A stretch of DNA of 64,000 nt from Amycolatopsis sp. NBC_01488. GTDB taxonomy: Bacteria > Actinomycetota > Actinomycetes > Mycobacteriales > Pseudonocardiaceae. The notes under the pieces are model-generated. The model saw only the letters and a program-made list of their open reading frames with translations, had not been told where the DNA came from and did not search any database. Below, one piece after another: positions 1-11,400 of the stretch. Within the stretch, counting starts at the first letter, position 1. Every line of letters begins with the position of its first letter. The position numbers and the translations under genes were made by a program. The stretch covers positions 873,001-937,000 of the forward strand of contig NZ_CP109434.1 in assembly GCF_036227105.1 (NCBI RefSeq), written 5' to 3'.

Positions 1-65
1 CCCGGCTCGCGTCGAGCGTGGCGCTCCGCGAGACGTCCCCGAATTCTTCACCTGGGCAACGAAAA

Positions 66-99
66 GGACCGCCTCCGACGCCGTTGGCGGAAGCGGTCC
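66..99 (-). terminator. Rho-independent terminator of the PKS operon
   Basis: Read on the minus strand this is a 12-bp stem with one mismatch (arms 88-99 and 66-77, 10-base loop) followed directly by TTTTC. It starts 33 bp past the stop codon of the last PKS gene. It indicates that the minus-strand PKS transcript ends here, so the remaining PKS genes of the pathway must belong to another transcription unit left of the window. Confidence 0.8.
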
Positions 100-131
100 C
101 TGATCCCGGCCGGGGGAGGCAGCCGGGAGGC

Positions 132-3100
132 TCAGCCTGGTGACTCCAGTTCCTCGTCCAGCAGCGCGAACAGCTCGTCCGCACCGGCCTCCTCGAGGTC
201 CCGGTCGGCCGGGGAGAACGTCGCCACCAGCTCCCGGAGGCGGCCGACGACCGCGGCGCGCGAGTCGGCATCCAGTGCGCGCAGCTCGGTCTCCAGGTCC
301 GTCAGCCGGACCTCCACCGCGGACGGCGGGTCAGCCAGCCCGGCACCGAGGAACTCCGCCAGCGCAGCCGCCGACGGGTGGTCGAAGATCAGCGTCGCCG
401 GCAACCGCTGTCCCGTCACGGACTCCAGGCGGTTGCGCAGCTCGATCGCCGTCAGCGAGTCGAAACCCAGCTCGATGAAGCCCTTGCGCGGGTCGATCGC
501 GTCCCGGCGCTCGTGGCCCAGTACCACCGCCGCCGTGCCGCACACCAGGTCCAGCAGCGCGCGACCGCGTTCGGCCGCCGGGAGGGCGACCACCCGGGCC
601 CACGCGTCGTCCACGACTTCGGCTCGGCGACGGACGCCGCCGCGGACCAAGCCGCGCAGCATCGCCGGGACGCTGTGCGCGTCGGCCCGCACCCCGGCCA
701 TGTCCAGCCGCACCGGCACCAGCGCCGGCTGCTCGGTCCCGAAAGTCGCGTCGAACAGCGCAAGCCCGTCCGCGAACGACAAGCCCAGCACACCCGAGCG
801 CGCCATCCGGATCAGGTCGGTGTCCGCCAGCTCGTTCGACATGCCGCCTTCGGACCACAGGCCCCATGCCAGCGACACCGCGTGCCGCCCCTGGGCGGCC
901 CGGTGGTGGGCCAGCGCGTCCAGGAAGACGTTCGCCGCCGAGTAGTTCGCCTGTCCCGCCGCGCCGAGCGTGCCGCCCGCCGACGAGTACAGGACGAACG
1001 GGATGTCCAGCGAAGCGGTCAGCGCGTGCAGGTTCCACGCCGCGTCGACCTTCGGCCGCAGCACCGCGTCCACGCGCTCCGGCGTCAGTGCGAGCAGGAC
1101 GCCGTCGTCGACGACGCCCGCCGTGTGCACGACCGCCGCCAGGTCGACCCCGTTGAGCAGTTCGACCACCGCGTCCCGATCCGCCAGGTCACACGCCTCC
1201 AAGGAGACCGTCGCACCCAGCTCGGTCAACGACGAAACCAGCTCCGCGGCACCCGGCGCCGAAGCACCGCGACGGCTCGTGAGGAGCAGGTGCTTGACGC
1301 CGTGGTCGGTCACGAGGTGCCGCGCGATGAGCTGACCCAGCACGCCGGTACCGCCGGTGACCAGCACGGTTCCGTCGGGGTCCAGCTCGGCCACGCCAGG
1401 CGTCGGCACGAACTTGGCCAGCCGGTGCACCAGCACCGCGCCGTCCCGCACCGCGACACCCGGCTCGTCGGCGTACATCGCCCCGAGCACCGCGTCCAGC
1501 GGCACGTCACCACCATCGACGTCCACGACCATGAACCGGTCGGGGTACTCCAGCTGCGCCGTCCGGATCACGCCCCACAGCGCGGCGTGCGTCAGGTCGT
1601 CGACGCCCTCGCCGGGGCGCGTCCCGATCGCCCGGCGGGCCACGACGACCAGCCGGGACGACGCCAGCGACTCCTCCGCGACCCAGGCCTGGGCCAGGGC
1701 CAGCAGCCGATGCGTCGCCTCGCGAGCCGCGAGCGGGGACGCCGTCTCAGGCGCCACGAACGGCACGAACACCACATCCGGGGCCACCCCGGCGGAAACG
1801 AGCGCCGGAAGGTCCACATAGGACTGTCCCGGCAGCCCGAAACCGGAACCGAGCACCGCGGACGAGACACCCGAAACGGCGTCACCTGCGAACGGCTGCC
1901 ACTCGACGCGGAAGAGCGAGTCGTCCACCGCCGAGCGCGTCGCGCGGAACGCGTCGGCCGCGATCGGCCGCAGCGACAGCGATTCGACGCTGAGCACCGG
2001 CGCGCCGGTGGCGTCCGTCGCGGTCAGCGACACGGTGTTCTCGACGTCCGAGGAAATCAGCACTCGCAGTTCGGCCGCTCCGGCGGCGTGCAGCGACACG
2101 CCCGACCACGCGAACGGCAGCACCGGCTTGTCCTCGGTCGGCCCGGCCAGGCCGATCGTGTGCAGCGCGGCGTCGAGCAGGGCCGGGTGCAGGCCGAACG
2201 CCGAGGCGTCCGCATCCTCCGGCAGCGCCACCTCGGCGGCCAGCCGGTCGCCGTCCTGCCACACGCGGCGCAGCCCGGCGAACACCGGCCCGTAGTCGAA
2301 GCCCTGCGCGGCGAGGTCGTCGTAGCGGGAGGTCACGTCGATCTCGGTCGCCCCGGCGGGCGGCCACTCGGCCACTGCGGCCGGGGTACCAGCCGAAGCG
2401 GACAGCCGCCCGGAGCCGTGCTGCACCCACTCCGAAGAGTCTTCGGACTGCGAGAAGATGCCAAGAGAGCGCTGCTCCGACTCGAGAGCGCCCACGACGA
2501 CCTGCAGCCGCACCGCCCCGTCCGGAGGCAGAATCAGCGGCGCGGCCAGGGTCAGCTCGTCGAGCCGCCCGCAGCCGACCTCGTCGCCCGCGCGGACCGC
2601 CAGCTCGACGAACGCCGTCCCGGGGAACACGAGCGAACCCTGCACGACGTGGTCGGCGAGCCACGGTTGCGCCTTCGCCGAAAGCCGGCCGGTCAGCACG
2701 ACGCCACCCGAGTCGGCCGCGACGACGACGGCACCCAGCAGCGGGTGCTCCGCGTCGCGCTGCCCGACCTCGGCGACGCCGCGGACGCGGGCGCCGGTCG
2801 GATTCTCCAGCCAGTACCGCTTGCGCTGGAACGCGTACGTCGGCAGCTCGACCACCGAGCCGCCGGCGTAGAACGCCGAGAAGTCCACAGTGGACCCATG
2901 GACGAAGAGCGACGCGACCGCGGCGGCCGCCGACTCGGCTTCGGGCCGGTCCTTGCGCAGCACCGGGACGAACGTCGCGTGGTCGTCGGCGCCCAGACAC
3001 GTCTGGCCCATCGCGGTGAGCACCGCCGACGGGCCGACCTCGACGAACGTCGTGACGCCCGCGTCGAGCAGCGTGCGGATCCCGTCGGCGAACCGGACGG

Positions 3101-5420
3101 CGTCACGCACCTGGCTCACCCAGTACTCCGGTGAGGTCAGATCGGCGTCCGGCGAAACCGTCGAGACGATCGGGATCTCCGGCGTGCGGTAGGTCAGATT
3201 CCGGGCGATGAACGCGAAGTCGGCCAGCATCGGCTCCATCAGCGCCGAGTGGAACGCGTGCGAAACCTTCAGCCGCGAAGTCTTCTCGAACTTCTCAGCG
3301 ACGGCGAGCACCGCATCCTCGTCACCGGAGAGCACCACGGACGCGGGTCCGTTGACGGCCGCGATCGACACGCCATCAGTCAGCAGGGGAAGAACGTCCG
3401 CTTCGGCGGCCGCTACGGCGACCATCGCGCCGCCGGTGGGCAACGCCTGCATCAAGCGAGCCCGGGCGGTCACCAGCGTGCAGGCGTCCTCGAGCGAAAG
3501 CACCCCGGCGACGTGCGCCGCGGCCAGCTCGCCGATCGAGTGCCCCAGCAGGTAGTCCGGCTGGACGCCCCAGGATTCGAGCAGGCGGAACACCGCGACC
3601 TCGACGGCGAACAGCGCGGGCTGCGTGTACCCGGTTTCGGCCGAGCCGAGCACGGTCTTCAGCGGCACGTCCAGGTGCTTGTCCAGTTCGGCGGCCACCA
3701 GGTCGAAGACCTCGGAGAACGCGGGGAACGCCGCCGCCAGCTCCAGGCCCATCCCAGCGCGCTGCGCGCCCTGGCCGGTGAACAGGAACGCCGTGCGCCC
3801 CGCCCCGGCGACACCCTCGACCACGCCCGCCGGACGGCCCGCCGCGTACTCGGTGAGCGCGCGGATCGCACCGGCCCGATCGGCGGCCACGACCCCGGCA
3901 CGGTGCTCGGCCAGGGTGCGCGTGGTCGCCAGTGAATAGCCGATGTCCACAGCAGAGGCTTCCACGGTGGACAGCCTGGCCGCCTGCGCCCGCAACGCAT
4001 CCGGGTCGTTGGCGGAGAAGAGCCAGGTCACCGGACCATCGTCCGCGGACGAGACGGCCACCGGGTCGCCCTGCTCGACGATCACGTGCGCGTTGGTGCC
4101 GCTGATGCCGAACGACGACACCCCGGCCCGCCGCGGCCGCCCGGTCTCCGGCCACGGCCGTTCCGCGGTGAGCAACGAAACTGTGTCGGTCCACTCGACG
4201 TGCGGCGACGGCTCTTCGGCGTGCAGCGTGCGCGGGAGGACGCCGCGCCGCAGCGCCTCCACCATCTTGATCACGCCGCCGACGCCGGCGGCCGCCTGCG
4301 TGTGGCCGACGTTCGACTTGAACGACCCGACGTACAGCGGCCGCTCGGGCGTGGCCGCCTTGCCGTAGGTCGAGATCAGCGCCTGCGCCTCGATCGGGTC
4401 ACCCAGCTTGGTGCCGGTGCCGTGCGCCTCGACGGCGTCCACATCGGACAGTTCCAGCCCGGCGTCGGCCAGTGCCGCGCGGATCACCCGCTGCTGCGCG
4501 GGCCCGTTCGGCACGGTGATGCCGCTGGACGCGCCGTCGGAGTTCACCGCGCTGCCGCGCAGCACGGCCAGCACGTGGTGGCCGTTGCGACGCGCGTCGG
4601 ACAGCTTCTCCAGCAACAACATTCCGGCGCCCTCGGAGCAGCCGACGCCGTCGGCGCCGCTGCCGAACGCCTTGCACCGGCCGTCCGGCGCCAAGCCCTG
4701 CTGCTCGCTGAAGTAGACGAACATGTCCGGCGTCACCATCACGGTCACGCCGCCGGCCAGCGCCAGCGAACACTCGCCGCGGCGCAGCGCCTGTGCCGCC
4801 CAGTGCAGCGCGACCAGCGACGACGAGCATGCGGTGTCCACCGACACCGACGGGCCTTCGAGGCCGAGGGTGTAGGAGATGCGGCCCGAAACGAGACTCC
4901 CGTCGCTGCTCCCGGCGCCGTAATCGTGGTACATGACGCCCGCGAAGACGCCGGTCTTGCTGCCGCGCAACGTCGACGGCACGATGCCCGCGCGTTCGAC
5001 GGCCTCCCACGCCGTCTCCAGCACGATCCGCTGCTGCGGGTCGAGCGTGCGGGCCTCGCGCGGGGAGATCCCGAAGAACTCCGGCTCGAAGTCGGCGGCG
5101 TCGTGGAGGAAGCCGCCCTCCTTCGAGTACGTCGTCCCGGGCCGCCCCGAGGGGTCGAAGAGCGACGCGGTGTCCCAGCCCCGGTCCGTCGGGAACTCGC
5201 CGACGGCGTCGGTGCCGCCCGCGACGAGGTCCCACAGCTCTGCAGGCGTGGTGACGCCGCCGGGGTAGCGGCAGCCCATGCCGATGATCGCGATCGGCTC
5301 GCTCATCGCCGCGGTGAGCTTCTGGTTGTCCGCCTTGAGCCGCTCGTTGTCCATCATGGACTGCCGCAGCGCGGCGACGATCTGCTCGGTGGACGGCGCG
5401 CTTTTCGATGGGCCGGTCAC
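132..5420 (-). CDS. Type I polyketide synthase, single module KS-AT-DH-KR-ACP (predicted module 4)
   Basis: This is a modular PKS protein of 1762 residues. The N-terminus (about 1-38) is a coiled-coil docking segment. KS starts near residue 40, with the active Cys in DTACSSS near 198. AT has GHSIGE near 627 and the HAFH signature, which in this family means malonyl-CoA. DH has the active His in [13 protein letters not shown] near 924 and an LLDAALH Asp motif. KR has GTVLVTGG near 1355 and a VDD motif like B-type ketoreductases, with the Tyr in [11 protein letters not shown] has the phosphopantetheine Ser in GFDSL near 1653. The C-terminal 35 residues end in an acidic helix ([12 protein letters not shown]) typical of a docking domain, and there is no thioesterase. 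The start overlaps the stop of the upstream PKS as ATGA, so the two are probably translated together and used in order. It should add one malonate unit and leave a double bond. The function is firm; its place as module 4 is inferred. Confidence 0.95.
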   Translation of the reverse strand: MTGPSKSAPSTEQIVAALRQSMMDNERLKADNQKLTAAMSEPIAIIGMGCRYPGGVTTPAELWDLVAGGTDAVGEFPTDRGWDTASLFDPSGRPGTTYSKEGGFLHDAADFEPEFFGISPREARTLDPQQRIVLETAWEAVERAGIVPSTLRGSKTGVFAGVMYHDYGAGSSDGSLVSGRISYTLGLEGPSVSVDTACSSSLVALHWAAQALRRGECSLALAGGVTVMVTPDMFVYFSEQQGLAPDGRCKAFGSGADGVGCSEGAGMLLLEKLSDARRNGHHVLAVLRGSAVNSDGASSGITVPNGPAQQRVIRAALADAGLELSDVDAVEAHGTGTKLGDPIEAQALISTYGKAATPERPLYVGSFKSNVGHTQAAAGVGGVIKMVEALRRGVLPRTLHAEEPSPHVEWTDTVSLLTAERPWPETGRPRRAGVSSFGISGTNAHVIVEQGDPVAVSSADDGPVTWLFSANDPDALRAQAARLSTVEASAVDIGYSLATTRTLAEHRAGVVAADRAGAIRALTEYAAGRPAGVVEGVAGAGRTAFLFTGQGAQRAGMGLELAAAFPAFSEVFDLVAAELDKHLDVPLKTVLGSAETGYTQPALFAVEVAVFRLLESWGVQPDYLLGHSIGELAAAHVAGVLSLEDACTLVTARARLMQALPTGGAMVAVAAAEADVLPLLTDGVSIAAVNGPASVVLSGDEDAVLAVAEKFEKTSRLKVSHAFHSALMEPMLADFAFIARNLTYRTPEIPIVSTVSPDADLTSPEYWVSQVRDAVRFADGIRTLLDAGVTTFVEVGPSAVLTAMGQTCLGADDHATFVPVLRKDRPEAESAAAAVASLFVHGSTVDFSAFYAGGSVVELPTYAFQRKRYWLENPTGARVRGVAEVGQRDAEHPLLGAVVVAADSGGVVLTGRLSAKAQPWLADHVVQGSLVFPGTAFVELAVRAGDEVGCGRLDELTLAAPLILPPDGAVRLQVVVGALESEQRSLGIFSQSEDSSEWVQHGSGRLSASAGTPAAVAEWPPAGATEIDVTSRYDDLAAQGFDYGPVFAGLRRVWQDGDRLAAEVALPEDADASAFGLHPALLDAALHTIGLAGPTEDKPVLPFAWSGVSLHAAGAAELRVLISSDVENTVSLTATDATGAPVLSVESLSLRPIAADAFRATRSAVDDSLFRVEWQPFAGDAVSGVSSAVLGSGFGLPGQSYVDLPALVSAGVAPDVVFVPFVAPETASPLAAREATHRLLALAQAWVAEESLASSRLVVVARRAIGTRPGEGVDDLTHAALWGVIRTAQLEYPDRFMVVDVDGGDVPLDAVLGAMYADEPGVAVRDGAVLVHRLAKFVPTPGVAELDPDGTVLVTGGTGVLGQLIARHLVTDHGVKHLLLTSRRGASAPGAAELVSSLTELGATVSLEACDLADRDAVVELLNGVDLAAVVHTAGVVDDGVLLALTPERVDAVLRPKVDAAWNLHALTASLDIPFVLYSSAGGTLGAAGQANYSAANVFLDALAHHRAAQGRHAVSLAWGLWSEGGMSNELADTDLIRMARSGVLGLSFADGLALFDATFGTEQPALVPVRLDMAGVRADAHSVPAMLRGLVRGGVRRRAEVVDDAWARVVALPAAERGRALLDLVCGTAAVVLGHERRDAIDPRKGFIELGFDSLTAIELRNRLESVTGQRLPATLIFDHPSAAALAEFLGAGLADPPSAVEVRLTDLETELRALDADSRAAVVGRLRELVATFSPADRDLEEAGADELFALLDEELESPG

Positions 5421-8400
5421 TGGGAGTCCCCTCGGTCGTCGGTCTGGGTGCCGGCCAGCGCGGACCGGACCAGGTCGGCCAGGTCCATCCCGGCGATGGC
5501 GGCCACTTCGTCGGTTCCGTTCGCCTCGGCCACTTCCTCGACCGGCTCGCCCAGCTCGGGCAGCAGCTCCCCGAGCAGGAACCGGGTCAGCGGCAGCGGG
5601 CTCGGGTAGTCGAAGATCAGCGTCGCCGGCAGGCGCAGCCCGCAGGCCGCCCCGAGCCGGTTGCGCAGTTCCAGCGCGGCCAGCGAGTCGATGCCCAGGT
5701 CGGTGAAGCCCTTCTCGACGCCGACCGCCGACGCGTCGTCGTAGCCGAGGACGGCCGCCGCGTGCTCGCAGACCAGCTGCAGCAGCGCGGATTCCCGCTC
5801 GTCGGCCGACATCCCGGTCAGCTTCTCGGCGAAGCCCGCCTCGGGCGCCGCCGCCACCGGGCCGGCCGCGGCGGCAGCCCGGCGCGGAGTGGCCGTGACC
5901 AGGCCGCGCAGGAGCGGCGCGATCCGGTCGGCCTCCCGCAGGTCGGCGAGCTTCACCGGCACCAGCGTCGGCTCACCGGCCGCCAGCGCGGCGTCGAAGA
6001 GCGCGAGCCCGTCGGCGACGGTCAGCTCCGCGACCCCGGACCGGGCGATGTGCGTCAGGTCGACGGCGTCGCCGCTGCCCTCCCACGGACCCCAGGCCAG
6101 CGACGTCGCCGGGAGCCCCAGCGCCGCGCGGTGTTCGGCCAGCGCGTCGAGGAAGACGTTGCCCGCCGCGTAGTTCGCCTGCCCGGCGGCCAGCAGCAGC
6201 CCGCCCGCCGAGGAGTAGAGGACGAACGCCTTGAGGCCCAGCGAAGCGGTCAGCTCGTGCAGGTGCCAGGCCGCGTCCACCTTGGGCCGCAGGACGTTCT
6301 CGACCTGCGCCGGGGTGAGTGCGCTCAGCACCGCGCTGTCCATCTGCCCGGCGGCGTGCACCACGGCGGTGAGGTCGGGCAGCGACTCGATCAGCGACGC
6401 CAGCTCGGCCCGGTCGGTGACGTCGCAGGCCGCGACGGTCACCGAAGCGCCCAGCTCCTCGACCAGCTCACGCGCACCCGGCGCGTCGAGACCGCGACGG
6501 CTGGTCAAGACCAGCTTCCGGGCGCCGCGGGCGACCAGGTGCCGGGCGAGGTGCCCGCCGAGGAGACCGGCGCCGCCGGTGATGAGCACCGTGCCGTCGG
6601 CGTCCCACTCGACCGGGTCGCCGACCGTGGTGACCTTGGCCAGCCGCGGCACGCGGACCTCGCCGACCCGGACGATCGCCTCCGGCTCACCGGACGCGAC
6701 CACCGCGGGCAGCGCCCGCATCGACTGGGCCAGGTCGTCGACGTCGACCACCTGGAGCCGCCCGGGGTTCTCCGCCTGCGCGGCCCGCACGAGACCCCAG
6801 GCCGGGGCTTGCGCGAGGTCCGGGCTCTCCGCCACGGCGTTGCGCGTGACGAGCAGGAGCTTGCCCTCGAACTTCTCGAGCCAGGCCTGCAGCTGCCGCA
6901 GGGTTTCCTGGACGGTCGTGTGGACCCGGGCCGGGACATCGCCTTCGGCCGAGCCCACCGGCAGGACCAGGACGTCGGCCGCCACTGGCTGCTCGTGGGT
7001 CGGGACGCCCAAGCCGAGGTCGTCGGAGCCCAGTACCGCCCAGCCTTCCAGGGACTTGACCAGCCGGACCCCCGCCGCGGGCTGCCAGTCGATCCGGTAC
7101 AGCGAGTCGGGCACCTTCGCGCCCAGCTGCCCCTCCGACACCGGCCGCGTCACCAGCGACTCGATCCAAGCGACCGGCGAGCCGGTCCCGTCGGCCAGCG
7201 CGAGCGAAGCGTCCTTGCCCGCCGTGCCCTCCTTGCGGACCCGCACCCGCAGGGTGGTGGCCCCAGCGGCGTGCAGCGAGACCTGGTTCCAGGCGAACGG
7301 GATCGTCGTCTCGGTCAGCGCCTTCGGCCCGCCGGGGACGAGGAAGTCCGTGGCGCCCAGCGCCGAGTCGAGCAGGCCCGGGTGCAGGCCGAACTCGCTT
7401 GCCGCGGTGCCCTCGGGCAGCGCCACCTCGGCGAACACCTCCCCGTCACGCAGCCACACCGCGCGCAGGTTCCGGAACACCGGGCCGTAGCCGAAGCCGA
7501 GCCCGGCCAGGTCGTCGTAGAGCCCGGTGAGGTCGACGACTTCGGCGCCCTCCGGCGGCCACACCGAGAGGTCGAACTCCGCCGGCTGTGCCCCGGTGGC
7601 CAGCATGCCGGCCGCGTGCTGGGTCCAGACGTCCTCGATGCGGGAGTGCACCGACAGGTCACGACGGCCGTCCGCGCCGGGAGCGCCGACGACGACGCGG
7701 ATGTCGACGCCGCCCTCCTCGGGCAGCAGCAGCGGGGCCTGCTGGGTCAGCTCCTCCAGGACGTCACAGCCGGTCTGGTCGGCGGCGTGCAGGGCCAGCT
7801 CGACGTACGCGGTGCCCGGCAGCATCGTCCGGCCCAGCACCACGTGGTCGGCCAGCCACGTCTGGCGGTCGACGGCGAGCCGGCCGGTGAGCACGGCACC
7901 GCCGTCCGGCAGCTCCACCAGCGCGCCCAGCAGCGGGTGCCCGGCGGACTTGGCGCCCAGCGATCCGACGTCACCGGCCCGCTTAGTCGCGTTGAGCCAG
8001 TACTCCTTGTTCTGGAAGGCGTAGGTCGGCAAGTCCACAGTGGACGCACCGCGCCCGGCGAACACCGCCGCCCAGTCGGGCTTCGCACCACGCGAGTACA
8101 GCGTGGCCAGCGCGGTGAACAGCGTCGGCACCTCGTCGCGGCCCCGGCGCAGCGCGGGCACGCCCACGACGCGGTCGGGCCGGTCGGCGGCCGACGTGTC
8201 GCACTCGCGGGCCATGCCGGTCAGCACCGCGTCCGGGCCCAGCTCGACGAACCGGGTGACCCCGGCCGTGAGCAGCGCGCCGACGCCGTCGGCGAACCGG
8301 ACCGCCTCGCGCACGTGGTTCACCCAGTACTCCGGCGAGCAGAGCTGGTCGGCGGTGGCGATCCGGCCGGTCACGTTGGAGACGACCGGGATGCCCGGCG

Positions 8401-11400
8401 CCGAGTACGTCAGCTTCTCCGCCACCACGGCGAAGTCGGCCAGCATCGGCTCCATCAGCGAGGAGTGGAAGGCGTGCGAGACGACCAGCTGCTTCACACG
8501 CCGTCCGGCTTCCTTGAAGGCGGCCATCGCGGCCCGCACCGCGGCCTCGGGACCGGAGATGACGACGGCGCGCGGACCGTTGACTGCCGCGATGTCGACC
8601 TCGGCCGGGAGCGCCGCACGGACCTCGTCCTCGGTGGCCGCGATCGCCGCCATGGCTCCCCCGGCGGGCAGGGCCTGCATGAGGCGGCCGCGGGCGGCGA
8701 CCAGTGCGCAGGCGTCGGCCAGCGAGAAGACCCCGGCGACGTGCGCCGCGGCCAGCTCGCCGATCGAGTGCCCGGCGACGTAGTCCGGCGTGAGGCCCCA
8801 CGACTCGAGCAGGCGGTAGAGCGCGACCTCGATCGCGAACAGCGCGCACTGCGTGTAGGCGGTCTGGTTGAGCAGCGGGCTGCCGTCCCGGATGACGTCC
8901 TTCAGCGGGACCTCGGTGTCGAACAGGCCGCACGCCTCGTCGAAGGCGCCCGCGAAGACCGGGAAGGCCTCGTACAGCTCGCGGCCCATGCCCGGCTGCT
9001 GCGCGCCCTGCCCGGTGAAGAGGAACGCGGTCAGGTCGGCCGCGCTGGTCGTGCCGGTGACCGTGCCCGCCGGGGTCCCGCCGGTGGCGAGACCGTCGAG
9101 CGCCTTCAAAGCGGCGTCCCGGCCGGCCGCCAGTACCACCGAGCGGTGGTCGAGCGCGGCCCGGCCGGTGGCGAGCGAGTAGCCGACGTCGGTGAGATCG
9201 AGGGCCGGGTTGGCCCGCAGGTGCGCGGCGACCCGGGCGGCCTGGTCGGCGAGCGCGGCGGCCGTGGCCCCGGCGATCGGCAGCGGCACCGACGCCAACG
9301 GCGGCGCCGTCCGACGCGGACGCTCCACAGTGGACGGCGGCGCCTCTTCGATGATGATGTGCGCGTTCGTGCCGCTGATGCCGAACGACGAGACACCCGC
9401 ACGGCGCGGGCGGCCGTTGGGCAGCCAGGGCCGGGCCTCGGTCAGCAGCTCGATGTCACCCGTGGTCCAGTCGACGACCGGCGACGGCGCGTCGACGTGC
9501 AGCGTCTTCGGCAGCGTGTTGTGCCGCAGGGCCTGCACGACCTTGATCACGCCCGCCGCGCCACCGGAAGCCTGCGCGTGGCCGATGTTGGACTTCACCG
9601 AGCCCAGGTACAGCGGCTGGTCACGGTCCTGGCCGTAGGTGGCCAGCAGCGCCTGCGCCTCGATCGGGTCACCCAGCTTCGTGCCCGAACCGTGCGCCTC
9701 GACGGCGTCCACTTCGGACGGTGTCAGGCCGCCCGCCGCGAGGGCCGCGTGGATCACGCGCTCCTGTGACGGCCCGTTCGGTGCGGTGAGGCCGTTGGAC
9801 GCGCCGTCCTGGTTGACGGCGCTGGAGCGGACCACGGCTAGCACCTCGTGGCCGTTGCGCTGAGCGTCGGAGAGCCGTTCCAGCAGGAGCAGGCCCGCGC
9901 CCTCGGCCCAGCCGACGCCGTCGGACGCCGCGGAGAAGGACTTCGACCGGCCGTTGGGCGAAAGCACGCCCTGGCGGCTCGAGTCGACGAAGAGATCCGG
10001 CTGCGAGAGCAGCGTGACACCGCCGGCGAGCGCCAGCCCGCACTCCCCCGCCCGCAGCGCCTGCACCGCGAGGTGCAGCGTGACCAGCGAAGACGAGCAC
10101 GCCGTGTCGACGGTCATGCACGGGCCTTCCAGCCCCAGCAGGTAGGAGATGCGGCCGGAGACGACCGCGCCCGAGCTGCCGTTGGGGATGTAGGCGGCGA
10201 CGTCGGCGGGCGCGCCGGGGACGCGGCTGCCGTAGTCGTCGTACATCGCGCCGGTGAAGACGCCGGTCATGCTGCCGCGCAGCGCGGTCGGGTCGATGCC
10301 GGCCCGCTCGATGGCCTCCCACGCGGTCTCCAGCAGGAGCCGCTGCTGCGGGTCCATGGCCAGCGCCTCGCGCGGGCCGATGCCGAAGAACGCGGGGTCG
10401 AACAAGGTGCCTTCGTGGAGGAAACCGCCTTCGCGGGCGTAGGTCTTGCCGCGCTTGCCACGCTCGGGGTCGTAGATGCTGTCGATGTCCCAGCCGCGGT
10501 TGGCCGGGAACTCCGACACGGCGTCGACCTCGTCGACCAGCAGCTGCCAGAGGTCCTCCGGCGACCGGACGCCGCCGGGGTACCGGCAGGCCATGCCGAC
10601 GATCGCGATCGGCTCCTGCATCGACGCGTTGGTCCGGGTCGTGGTGGCCGGGACCTTGGCGACCGCGCCGAGCAGCTTGCCCTTGACGAAGTCGGCCACC
10701 GCCTTGGCGGTCGGGTGGTCGAAGATCAGCGTCGCGGGCAGGGTCAGGCCGGTCGCGGTGCCGAGCAGATTGCGCAGCTCGACCGCGGCCAGCGAGTCGA
10801 AACCGAGCTCCTTGAACGCGCGGGTGCCGTCCACTTCGGACTTGTCCGCGTAGCCGAGCACGGTGGCCACCTGGGTGCGGACGATGTCGAGCAGCACGCG
10901 GTCACGCTCGGTGTCGGCCAGCCCGGCCAGCTCCGCGGCCAGCGCGTTGTCGGCCGCCTTCACCGCCTTGGCGGTCCGGCGGCCCTTCGGCGGGACGAAC
11001 CCGCGCAGCAACGCGGGCAGGTCGTCGGTCCGGGCCCGCAGCGCCGCGACGTCCACGCGCAGCGGGGCGATCACGGCGTCTTCGGTGGCGGTCGCCGCGT
11101 CGAACAGCGCGAGTCCCTGCTCCGCGGTGACCGCGGGGAGGCCGAGCCGCGCCATCCGGGCGAGGTCCGCCTCGGCCAGCTCGCCGCCGAGGCCGGTGTT
11201 CTCGGCCCACAGCCCCCAGGCCAGGGCCGTCGCCTTGAGCCCGGCCGCCTTGCGGTGCTCGGCGAGCCCGTCGAGGAACGCGTTGGCGGCCGCGTAGTTC
11301 GCTTGGCCCGCGGGCAGCACCTGGCCACCGGCGGAGGAGAACAGCACGAACGCGGCGAGATCCTGCGTCAGCTCGTGCAGGTGCCAGGCGGCGTCGACCT

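Noticed and set aside
5408-9769. Plus-strand open frame of 1453 codons opposite PKS module 3
   Set aside because: Same antisense GC artefact, with low-complexity Arg/Gly/Gln composition and no family motif.
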